7,649 nucleotides of DNA from assembly GCA_002779205.1 (NCBI GenBank), contig PEXF01000053.1, positions 1 to 7,649 on the forward strand. Direction: 5' to 3'. This document shows, piece by piece, positions 1-6,416 of this stretch. The DNA comes from Candidatus Hydromicrobium americanum. GTDB lineage: Bacteria; Actinomycetota; Humimicrobiia; Humimicrobiales; Humimicrobiaceae. Within the stretch, counting starts at the first letter, position 1. Each line of letters starts with the position of its first letter. The position numbers were made by a program, and so were the translations under genes. The notes beneath the pieces were generated by a model, which saw nothing but the letters and a program-made list of their open reading frames with translations, was not told the origin of the DNA and searched no databases.

Positions 1-1
1 T

Positions 2-7
2 AAGGAG
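2..7 (+). promoter_or_regulatory. Shine-Dalgarno site of the lipoprotein hydrolase gene
   Basis: AAGGAG lies five bases before the ATG at 13. This is a near-ideal ribosome binding site and fixes the start of the lipoprotein gene. The promoter must lie outside the window. Confidence 0.85.
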
Positions 8-12
8 CTAAA

Positions 13-834
13 ATGACAAAGAAAATATTAATCCTGCTCCTGACCATAATCACAGCCTTTTCAATTATCCTGTCCGGATGTGGCAGGGTAGAACCAGCCA
101 CAGAAGTAACTATAGAAACCGAAGAGAATGAACCGGGAGAGGAAATCCAGAAGGAGTCTGAAGAAATTCAAGAAGAAGTAATAGAAGAGGAAGTCCAGGT
201 AGAAGCAAAACCCCAGGCTCAAGAAGGAGAAGTTACCTTTACAACCGAAGATGGAATTGATATTAATGGAAACATATTTGGATCCGGAAACAGGTGGGTA
301 ATACTTTCCCATATGCGCCCCACCACACAGACAAGCTGGTTTGATTTTGCCCGGTACCTTGCCGATAACGGTTATATTGTGCTGACCTATGATTTCAGGG
401 GATACGGTAAATCAGGTGGAAGCCAGGATATATCAAATATTGATAAAGACCTGGAAGCTGCCCTGGATTTTGTAATACGAAATGATGCAGAAAAAATATT
501 TCTCATGGGCGCAAGCATGGGTGGAACAGCCAGTCTGGTAGTTGCCTCCAGACAGACCGTAGATGGAGTTATATCTTTCTCCTCTCCAACAGAGATTGAT
601 AGCTTATCCGCTATAGATAAAGTAGGAAATATAGATGCACCAAAACTGTTTATAGCCAGCCAGGGAGATAAATATGCAGCAAAGAGCGCAAATACCCTTT
701 TTAATACATCACCAGAGCCAAAGGAAATTGAGATACTTGATGGCAGTGCCCATGGAACTTTTATATTTGAAAAAGAACCCGATAATGCAGAGATAGTAAA
801 ACAGATTGTACTTGATTTCCTAAATGGCAATTAA
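13..834 (+). CDS. Lipoprotein alpha/beta hydrolase with acidic linker
   Basis: Predicted surface-anchored serine hydrolase of 273 residues. Residues 1-22 form a type II signal peptide: charged MTKK, a hydrophobic core, then lipobox LSGC with Cys23 as the lipidated residue. Residues 31-73 are a glutamate-rich linker with about 18 Glu and almost no hydrophobic clusters. The alpha/beta-hydrolase domain runs from about 74 to 271. It shows HMRP at 100-103 (oxyanion-hole loop), the DFRGYGKS segment at 127-134, nucleophile Ser168 in GASMGG, probable acid Asp219 in SQGDKYA, and His247 in SAHGT, so the triad is complete. The best general comparison is the dienelactone hydrolase/acyl-peptidase-like group. 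The substrate cannot be read from sequence; an ester, thioester or peptide is possible. The gene stands alone on its strand and converges on the MATE gene. The family and lipoprotein calls are firm; the exact reaction is unknown. Confidence 0.92.
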   Translation: MTKKILILLLTIITAFSIILSGCGRVEPATEVTIETEENEPGEEIQKESEEIQEEVIEEEVQVEAKPQAQEGEVTFTTEDGIDINGNIFGSGNRWVILSHMRPTTQTSWFDFARYLADNGYIVLTYDFRGYGKSGGSQDISNIDKDLEAALDFVIRNDAEKIFLMGASMGGTASLVVASRQTVDGVISFSSPTEIDSLSAIDKVGNIDAPKLFIASQGDKYAAKSANTLFNTSPEPKEIEILDGSAHGTFIFEKEPDNAEIVKQIVLDFLNGN

Positions 835-854
835 ATGTTATAGAGAAACCGGCT

Positions 855-906
855 TTTTTAGAAGCAAAAACCTTATATAGTTTTTAGAAGCAAAAACCTT
901 ATTTAG
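855..906. repeat. Tandem duplication, two 26-bp units
   Basis: Units 855-880 and 881-906 are contiguous and identical except at their 24th base (A in the first, T in the second). Each unit contains an inverted repeat, TTTTT-AGAAGC-AAAAA, extended by a G:C pair in the second copy (880-897). The repeat fills most of the 95-bp gap between two converging genes, where a bidirectional terminator would be expected. The arms are almost purely A:T, so it is not a convincing intrinsic terminator. Confidence 0.85.
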
Positions 907-929
907 TAAGAAATAACAGTTGACCTGAA

Positions 930-2285
930 TCAGGCTGTATCTAAAATTGCTTTATTAAAAATTTTTATTTCCTTAAACATCCAGATCACAGTTACAACTA
1001 TTGACAGGAAATCAGAGACTGGAACAGCAAGCCATACTCCATTTAATCCAAAAATCAAAGGCAGCAGGAAAACTGCAGGAATTAAAAACAGTACCTGTCT
1101 TGAAATAGTTAAAATAAGAGCAGGAGTTGTTTTTCCAATAGACTGAAAGAGTCCCCCACCTAACATCTGTACTCCAATTAATGGAAGAAATACTATCACA
1201 ATCCTTAAAATATAAATCCCATCGTTTATAAGATTAGCATCACTGCTAAAAAGACTGATTACAAATCTGGGAAAAATCATCATAGCAAGAAATCCAACCC
1301 CGGCAATAATAATAGTCCACATAACAGCCATACCCAGGACTTTTTTAACCCTGGGGTAAAGCTTTGCACCATAATTAAAACCAACAACTGTGGAGAACCC
1401 CTGAGTAATTCCGATTAGCGGCATCTGAATCAGGCTTATCATCCTCAGGCCAATCCCCATTATGGCAATATACATATCACTTCCATAAAAGAGCAGCAGC
1501 TTGTTGAAAATAAGAGTTATTATACTGGCCATAGCGGACTTTACAAAAGATGGAAAACCGAGAGAAAGGATTTCTTTAATAGCAGAAAATTTTACTTTAA
1601 ATATAGATACATTTAGCCTGAAAATGCTCCCGCCAAAAAGAATATAAAAAATAACATATATTGAGCTAATCACCTGGGCGATAACTGTAGCAATCGCTGC
1701 ACCTTTTACACCCATACCAAACACAAAGATAAATATGGGATCAAGAATGACATTTATTATAGCCCCGATTGCCATTACATACATAGCTGCCCTGGGATTT
1801 CCCTCAGCTCTAATATAATTATTACTGTTTATGGAAAAAGAAAGGAAAACAAAACCAGCCAGTATTATACGGGTATAATCTCTGGCATAAGGCAGCACCT
1901 GGGCTGATGCACCAAAAAATACAAGGCACTTATCCATAAAGATATAGATAAAAACCATACAGAAGACACTTATCAGAAAATTAAGCACAACTGCATTTCC
2001 AAAGACGTTTTGCGCTATGTTTTTTCTATTTCTTCCAAGTGCTCTTGAAACTACAGATGCGCTTCCAACACCTATCATAGTCCCGATTCCTATCATAATA
2101 AGCTGTATGGGTAAAACTATAGAAAGCGCAGCAATTGCGAGAGAGCCTACACCTCTGCCCACAAACACAGTATCTACAACGTTATATAATGCACCTGTTA
2201 CCATTCCAATTATGGCAGGTGCTGAAAATTTAAATAATAGATTTGTTATATTGCCATTTAGCAGCAATTCCCTTTTGGACTTCAT
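930..2285 (-). CDS. MATE family efflux transporter, MepA-like
   Basis: Integral membrane antiporter of 451 residues, the usual length for the family, with about twelve hydrophobic segments in two halves. MATE proteins export cationic drugs or metabolites using a Na+ or H+ gradient. Family signs are the N-terminal segment PAIIGMVTGALYNVVDTVFVG (residues 23-43), with Asp38 in the first helix where MepA-type proteins keep a conserved Asp; RAEGNPRAA at 159-167; the NVILDP turn at 178-183; GFNYGA at 302-307 at the equivalent place in the second half; and SRQVLFLIP at 405-413. The second half repeats the first, as expected. The gene follows the LCP gene on the same strand after 60 bp and may share its transcript. 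The substrate is not predictable. MATE proteins belong to the same superfamily as lipid-linked sugar flippases (MurJ, Wzx), but the sequence resembles the drug-exporter branch. Confidence 0.93.
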   Translation of the reverse strand: MKSKRELLLNGNITNLLFKFSAPAIIGMVTGALYNVVDTVFVGRGVGSLAIAALSIVLPIQLIMIGIGTMIGVGSASVVSRALGRNRKNIAQNVFGNAVVLNFLISVFCMVFIYIFMDKCLVFFGASAQVLPYARDYTRIILAGFVFLSFSINSNNYIRAEGNPRAAMYVMAIGAIINVILDPIFIFVFGMGVKGAAIATVIAQVISSIYVIFYILFGGSIFRLNVSIFKVKFSAIKEILSLGFPSFVKSAMASIITLIFNKLLLFYGSDMYIAIMGIGLRMISLIQMPLIGITQGFSTVVGFNYGAKLYPRVKKVLGMAVMWTIIIAGVGFLAMMIFPRFVISLFSSDANLINDGIYILRIVIVFLPLIGVQMLGGGLFQSIGKTTPALILTISRQVLFLIPAVFLLPLIFGLNGVWLAVPVSDFLSIVVTVIWMFKEIKIFNKAILDTA

Positions 2286-2288
2286 GTT

Positions 2289-2293
2289 TCCTT
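2289..2293 (-). promoter_or_regulatory. Shine-Dalgarno site of the MATE gene
   Basis: On the minus strand AAGGA is followed by AAC and then the ATG at 2285. The three-base spacing is shorter than usual, but no better in-frame start is seen nearby, and the protein beginning here matches the normal N-terminus of MepA-like transporters. Confidence 0.6.
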
Positions 2294-2345
2294 ATGTTAT
2301 TATGCTTCCAATAGTTGATATGATTAAAACCAAAATATATTTATA

Positions 2346-3611
2346 TTATTGATTTAGAATATTCCTGAAAAATTGATTCTTTTCTGCTTCGTTATAGCCA
2401 ACAGCACTTGATTTTCCAAACCACTGGGGCCACGAATTAAAGGTAGTAATAGTAATATCTTCCCTGCTCATAGAAAGCACCACCGGTAATATCTGCGCTG
2501 CCTGGATTAGCGATATATTAGTCCAGACATATTGCCCCATTGTATTTAAGAAATTGCTTAGATTTTCAGAATTGACAATTGATCTTTTTTGCAGGAGTAA
2601 ATCAGCCAGAAGCATTGCTGATTGTCTCTCTCTGGCATATGCTCCTCCACCATAAAGAGACCTGCCATGTCTTGCTCTGGAAAGAGCAAGCGCCTGAGTT
2701 CCATTTATATGGTTTATTCCCGGAGTCAAGTAACACCCGGAAAATGAGTCTGCTATATTTTCTTCAACTGTAGTATCAACACCACCAAAATAATCAATAA
2801 GAGGTTTAAATCCATCAAAATCAGTTACAACATAGAAATCAATCTTTGCTCCCGTAAATTGCTCAAAAGCGCTTACTGCACCGGCATTTCCACCTGAGGC
2901 ATGGTATCCATTTATTTTACGTCCTCCAAACCAGGTATCACGGGGTATGGTTACCAGATACACTTTATGGGTATCAAGATTCAGATGAACAAATATATTG
3001 ATATCGGTTCTCCCGCTAACTCTTCCTCCTGGTCTGTCGTAAGCGCTGTCATCCCCCCAGATAATAAAATTAACTTTTCTTCCTGCCTGAAAACCATCCG
3101 CTCCGCTTGAACTGTAACCTGAATATGTTGATGTGGCATAAGTTGGAGCACCAGCATAAGGTACGATACCATAGCTGTTGCAGAGCCCGGCAAATTCCTG
3201 CGATTTTAAAAATCCATCTAAAACTGATTTTCTGCTCATTCCGCCTGCCAGTCTTTCCAGCCAGCCTTTATAGCCGCTTGCATCAGGCTCCCTGTTAAAA
3301 AACGCTCTGTAAAGTATGGTAACAAAAGTCTCATTTGAGTGATTCCTGCCTGTAAACTCTTCACTAAAAACAAAACCTTCTGCAACATCTGCCCCTGTTT
3401 TAGAGCCATTTAAAAGACGTCCCACCCATTCATTCAATCCTTCAATATCAGGCTGCCTTCCCAGACACTGAGCATAAAAACGGGTTACAAAGCTTTGCAC
3501 CTGCTCTGCCGATCTTCCGTCAAGAATTGTAGGAAAAAGAGTTAAAACCAAAACTCCAACTAAAACCACGATTAAAAAGTACTTTGTTTTAAAAAGTATT
3601 TTCCTTAACAT
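2346..3611 (-). CDS. DUF4214-LytR/CpsA/Psr (LCP) fusion protein
   Basis: Predicted membrane-anchored transferase of 421 residues. LCP enzymes move undecaprenyl-pyrophosphate-linked glycopolymers (teichoic acids, capsule or other wall polymers) onto peptidoglycan outside the cell. Residues 1-10 are a basic cytoplasmic tail and 11-30 a single membrane helix. Residues about 36-145 are a DUF4214 domain built of two similar units (41-86 and 96-140). Residues 150-175 are a Gly/Ser/Tyr-rich linker. The LCP domain covers about 178-345 with its key residues present: RTD 201-203, IPRD 222-225, KIN 232-234, FDGF 265-268, and the SRARHG (311-316) and YARERQ (325-330) arginine clusters that bind the pyrophosphate. 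It should therefore be active. The insertion of DUF4214 between anchor and catalytic domain is unusual, since typical LCP proteins lack it. The start is supported by AAGGAG six bases upstream. The role of DUF4214, perhaps wall or polymer binding, is inference. Confidence 0.92.
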   Translation of the reverse strand: MLRKILFKTKYFLIVVLVGVLVLTLFPTILDGRSAEQVQSFVTRFYAQCLGRQPDIEGLNEWVGRLLNGSKTGADVAEGFVFSEEFTGRNHSNETFVTILYRAFFNREPDASGYKGWLERLAGGMSRKSVLDGFLKSQEFAGLCNSYGIVPYAGAPTYATSTYSGYSSSGADGFQAGRKVNFIIWGDDSAYDRPGGRVSGRTDINIFVHLNLDTHKVYLVTIPRDTWFGGRKINGYHASGGNAGAVSAFEQFTGAKIDFYVVTDFDGFKPLIDYFGGVDTTVEENIADSFSGCYLTPGINHINGTQALALSRARHGRSLYGGGAYARERQSAMLLADLLLQKRSIVNSENLSNFLNTMGQYVWTNISLIQAAQILPVVLSMSREDITITTFNSWPQWFGKSSAVGYNEAEKNQFFRNILNQ

Positions 3612-3617
3612 AACTTG

Positions 3618-3623
3618 CTCCTT
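3618..3623 (-). promoter_or_regulatory. Shine-Dalgarno site of the LCP gene
   Basis: AAGGAG on the minus strand, six bases before the ATG at 3611. It is the same hexamer as before the lipoprotein gene and clearly sets this start. Confidence 0.85.
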
Positions 3624-3665
3624 ATGAAATTAAATTATGTTTATACTAAGTAAAAATTTCCTATT

Positions 3666-3694
3666 ATTATACAATCATTCTTTCAAGGTTAAAA
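3666..3694 (-). promoter_or_regulatory. Probable sigma-A-type promoter of the LCP gene
   Basis: On the minus strand a perfect TATAAT (-10) occupies 3671-3666. It is preceded, after 17 bases, by TTTTAA (3694-3689), or after 16 bases by TTTAAC (3693-3688), as a weak -35. It lies about 55 bases ahead of the LCP start, in the 110-bp gap after the acyl-activating gene. The gap is very AT-rich, so chance matches are likely; the perfect -10 and its position are the reasons for calling it. Confidence 0.5.
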
Positions 3695-3721
3695 ACATTA
3701 AATATATTTAGACTATAAAAA

Positions 3722-6250
3722 TTACAGAGACCTTACCGCTTTTTCAATTATTCCGGCAATTTCCCTATAGTCCTTATCTTTAAATTGTACCAGCTTACCA
3801 AAGCTAACCGTCACCAGTGGCCATCTGGGCATATGTCCCCACGGCAGTATTCCATTTCTCAGGATATTAAAAAGCCCCTTAATTCTAACCGGAACTACAG
3901 AAGCTTCCATATCGGATGCAATTACTCCTACTCCAGGCTCAAATTCTTTAATATCTCCATCGGTGGTTACCCCGCCCTCAGGATAGATCAGCATTGACCA
4001 TCCCCTGCTCAACATCCTGCCGATATTTTTCATAATCTGTTTGAATCCATGAGTCCTGGAAAGAGGAAAAACATTGATGAAAAGATTTATCAGAAGATAG
4101 AACCCGATTGCCTCTACTGCCTGCCTCCACCATGGACCGGATTTGTAGAAAAAATGGTTAAAATGATGCTCTATAGACATAAGGGTTGCTACCCGCTTCC
4201 GTAATTTCAGCGGCAGAGAGTATAGCACTACAAAAGTATCCAGGTGGCTTGTGTGATTTGCGGCAAAAACAACAGGTTCTTTTAAATTCTTTAAATTTTC
4301 CCTTCCTTCAACTTTTAGTCTATAAATCACTGACATAAACGGATACAGGATATACTGAAAAATTACTCTTATAAAACGGACAGGGGCCCAGAACGGTAAA
4401 CTGTAAAATGGTATTTTCTTCGAGGTTTTCCTGGAAGATTTAATCAGAGTTTCAAGCTCGCCAACAGTTGTGCCTGCAAAAATCTGCGAATCATCCACTT
4501 CTATATCATATTTTTCTTCAATAGCACCGGCAAGCTGCACCAGATCAAGGGAGTCCAGACCCAGGTCTTTTTCAAGTCTCGCTTCTTTTCTTATACTCTT
4601 TGATTTAATTTTGTGGAAGTTTTTTATAACTTCCAGTATTTCCTGTGATTTCCTGTAAGGTTTCAGCCCCAGGGCCTTCTTCTTTGTTCGCCCGGAAGAT
4701 ACAGCTTCCGCCACCTCATCTCTTTTTATTTTTCCAGTGGAAGTCCTGGGAAAATCATCTCCGTCCCATATACTGCAGCTGTTTATATGCTGATATACAT
4801 TTAATTTTCTATTGGCTTCTTTTATTATATTCTCCGGACTGGCCCTGTATCCATCATCCAGTATCAGTACTGCATGTATTTCCAAATCGCTCCCATGTTT
4901 TAACCCCAGTGCCACACAATCTTTTACCTCCTTAAAGGTATTTATGACAGATTCAATATCCTCCGGATAGATATTTATGCCGTCAGCCCTTACCATAACT
5001 GAATCCTTTCTTCCCTTAAAATAAAGGTTTCCGTCTTCACCCATCTCAGCAAGGTCTCCGGTTTTAAACCAGCCTTTTGAAAAAGTTTTTTCTGTCAGTT
5101 GAGGATTCTCATAATACCCGGGGGATACGTTGTTTCCTCTTATATATATTTCATTGTCCACAAGACGTATCTTCTGCCCATCCAGGACTTTTCCTATTGA
5201 GCCTGCTCCGGTTTGGGCAGGATCGGCCAGGGTTATCAGCGGAGCCGTCTCTGTAAGTCCATAACCCTGAAAGATAGTATAGGCAATGCATCTCCAGAAC
5301 TCATCTATATTCCTGTCAAAAGCCGCCCCTCCCACAATTATGACCATAAATCTCCAGCCAAGCTCTAAATGAATACCCATGAAGGCCAGAAACCGCAGCG
5401 GCCATTTAATTTTCTTAAATATATTATATTTTCTCTCGAATTTCCTGTTGTCCAGATCGAAGTTCTTAATTATATAGTCCCTCAGCAGTTCCACTACCTT
5501 TGGAAGTGTCCCCAGAATCCAGATTCTCTCTTCTTTTACCGCTTTTACAATATCACTGGGACTGATACTACTCATAAAAACTACCGAACTTCCAATCATC
5601 ATCGGAACGTAAATTCCAATAAGCTGACCGTACATATGGCTTAAAGGGACAACCGATAAAATTTTCAAGTTCCACATAAGACGGAAGAATTTCCTCCATC
5701 TGTCCATAACCACCTTGATGGATTTTAAATTGGATTCAATATTACGGTATGTAATCATTACCCCTTTGGGGACGGCTGTAGTACCTGAGGTAAAAACAAT
5801 CTGGGCCAAGTCATCTGAAGAGATAGATATATCCGGATTTTCTAAAGGTGGTATTGATAATAAACGCTCTTCAATATCTTCTATAATTATTGATATCAGA
5901 CCCGGAAATTTCTTTTCACTGCCAGTATGAACTTTTACTTTAGCCTTTATCTTCTCCTGCAATTTTTTCTCAAAATCAGTACTGGAATTTATATCAAGCG
6001 GAACCACAACTGCTCCCTGCAGTAAGCACCCCAGATAGGCAACTACCCACTCCGGCCGGTTCTGCCCTTTTATTATGACCTTATCACCTTTTTTTACCTT
6101 GAGCTGGTAGAGCAGTGACGCAAATCTCTTTGCATAATCATATACTTTTACAAAACTCCAGGATACTGTCCTGTATTTTCCCCTGTGGCAGAAATATTTA
6201 TCTTTAGATTTGATATTTTCATCAATATAGGCAAGCAAGCCTGAACTCAT
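3722..6250 (-). CDS. Acyl-activating enzyme-ACP-PlsC acyltransferase fusion
   Basis: Single-chain enzyme of 842 residues predicted to activate a fatty acid with ATP, load it on its own carrier domain and transfer it to a lipid acceptor at the inner membrane face. The AMP-binding (ANL) domain spans about 1-515: P-loop TSGTTAVPKG 154-163, GYGLTET 329-335, TGD 397-399, GRKD 413-416, and catalytic Lys507 in TSTGK. The acyl carrier domain spans about 530-605, with phosphopantetheine Ser567 in GLDSLD. The PlsC-type domain spans about 613-840: NHTSHLD 665-671 with the H-x4-D pair His666/Asp671, FPLSR 728-732, YPEGG 756-760 in place of the usual FPEGT, and VVPV 785-788. All three active sites look intact. 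Hydrophobic stretches around 620-645 and 711-730 suggest membrane contact. E. coli Aas has the acyltransferase first and recruits a separate ACP, so the order here is reversed with the carrier built in. Lysophospholipid reacylation is the likeliest role; the acceptor is inferred. Confidence 0.9.
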   Translation of the reverse strand: MSSGLLAYIDENIKSKDKYFCHRGKYRTVSWSFVKVYDYAKRFASLLYQLKVKKGDKVIIKGQNRPEWVVAYLGCLLQGAVVVPLDINSSTDFEKKLQEKIKAKVKVHTGSEKKFPGLISIIIEDIEERLLSIPPLENPDISISSDDLAQIVFTSGTTAVPKGVMITYRNIESNLKSIKVVMDRWRKFFRLMWNLKILSVVPLSHMYGQLIGIYVPMMIGSSVVFMSSISPSDIVKAVKEERIWILGTLPKVVELLRDYIIKNFDLDNRKFERKYNIFKKIKWPLRFLAFMGIHLELGWRFMVIIVGGAAFDRNIDEFWRCIAYTIFQGYGLTETAPLITLADPAQTGAGSIGKVLDGQKIRLVDNEIYIRGNNVSPGYYENPQLTEKTFSKGWFKTGDLAEMGEDGNLYFKGRKDSVMVRADGINIYPEDIESVINTFKEVKDCVALGLKHGSDLEIHAVLILDDGYRASPENIIKEANRKLNVYQHINSCSIWDGDDFPRTSTGKIKRDEVAEAVSSGRTKKKALGLKPYRKSQEILEVIKNFHKIKSKSIRKEARLEKDLGLDSLDLVQLAGAIEEKYDIEVDDSQIFAGTTVGELETLIKSSRKTSKKIPFYSLPFWAPVRFIRVIFQYILYPFMSVIYRLKVEGRENLKNLKEPVVFAANHTSHLDTFVVLYSLPLKLRKRVATLMSIEHHFNHFFYKSGPWWRQAVEAIGFYLLINLFINVFPLSRTHGFKQIMKNIGRMLSRGWSMLIYPEGGVTTDGDIKEFEPGVGVIASDMEASVVPVRIKGLFNILRNGILPWGHMPRWPLVTVSFGKLVQFKDKDYREIAGIIEKAVRSL

Positions 6251-6256
6251 AGATAT

Positions 6257-6263
6257 ATCACCT
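6257..6263 (-). promoter_or_regulatory. Shine-Dalgarno site of the acyl-activating gene
   Basis: AGGTGAT on the minus strand lies six bases before the ATG at 6250 and matches the 5' portion of the usual 16S rRNA anti-Shine-Dalgarno tail (as AAGGAGGTGATC). It fixes the start of the 842-residue protein. A second, weaker AAGGA (6270-6266) lies further upstream and is too far from the ATG to be preferred. Confidence 0.75.
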
Positions 6264-6312
6264 GTTCCTTAGAATATAATATTTAGCCTGTGCAAACACT
6301 TATGACATTTTA

Positions 6313-6330
6313 AAGCAACCGCAGTTACTT
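6313..6330 (-). other. Small hairpin in the acyl-activating gene leader
   Basis: On the minus strand AAGTAAC-TGCG-GTTGCTT can form a seven-pair stem with one G:U pair and a four-base loop. It sits between the probable promoter (6354-6382) and the ribosome binding site, so it would be in the 5' leader. It is not followed by a T run, so it is not an intrinsic terminator. It could affect message stability or be chance; no known riboswitch class is recognised. Confidence 0.35.
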
Positions 6331-6353
6331 ATCTTTTATCTTGCTATATTTTT

Positions 6354-6382
6354 ATTATAGGCAGTAAAAATTTCAGAAGCAA
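6354..6382 (-). promoter_or_regulatory. Probable sigma-A-type promoter of the acyl-activating gene
   Basis: On the minus strand a perfect TATAAT (6359-6354) is preceded by a 17-base spacer and TTGCTT (6382-6377), which keeps the TTG of the -35 consensus. Transcription would start near 6347 and give a leader of about 95 bases before the ATG at 6250. The position in the 166-bp gap after the M48 gene fits an independent transcript. Confidence 0.55.
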
Positions 6383-6416
6383 TAGAGTTAAAATCTGTCA
6401 ATATCAAATTTATTTA

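Noticed and set aside
387..830. 147-codon open frame on the minus strand inside the lipoprotein hydrolase gene
   Set aside because: It lies entirely antisense to a gene with an intact catalytic triad and lipobox, and its product has no recognisable domain.
924..934. CCTGAATCAGG palindrome over the MATE stop codon, considered as a terminator
   Set aside because: The stem is only four or five pairs with a tiny loop, it overlaps the coding end, and no T run follows in either direction.
2286..2345. CATAAT in the LCP-MATE gap, considered as a -10 box for the MATE gene
   Set aside because: The matching -35 (TTAATC) is poor, and the start point would fall almost on the ribosome binding site.
2017..2352. 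111-codon open frame on the + strand overlapping the start of the MATE gene
   Set aside because: It is antisense to well-conserved MATE transmembrane segments, and the translation has no domain features.
3699..3710. TAAATATATTTA perfect palindrome after the acyl-activating gene, considered as an operator or terminator
   Set aside because: It is wholly A:T in a very AT-rich gap, so it is expected by chance, and it lacks the GC stem and T tract of a terminator.
6396..6401. Perfect TTGACA on the minus strand after the M48 gene, considered as a -35 box
   Set aside because: The sequence 16-18 bases downstream (TTCTGA region) is not a -10, and the nearest TATAAT is 36 bases away.
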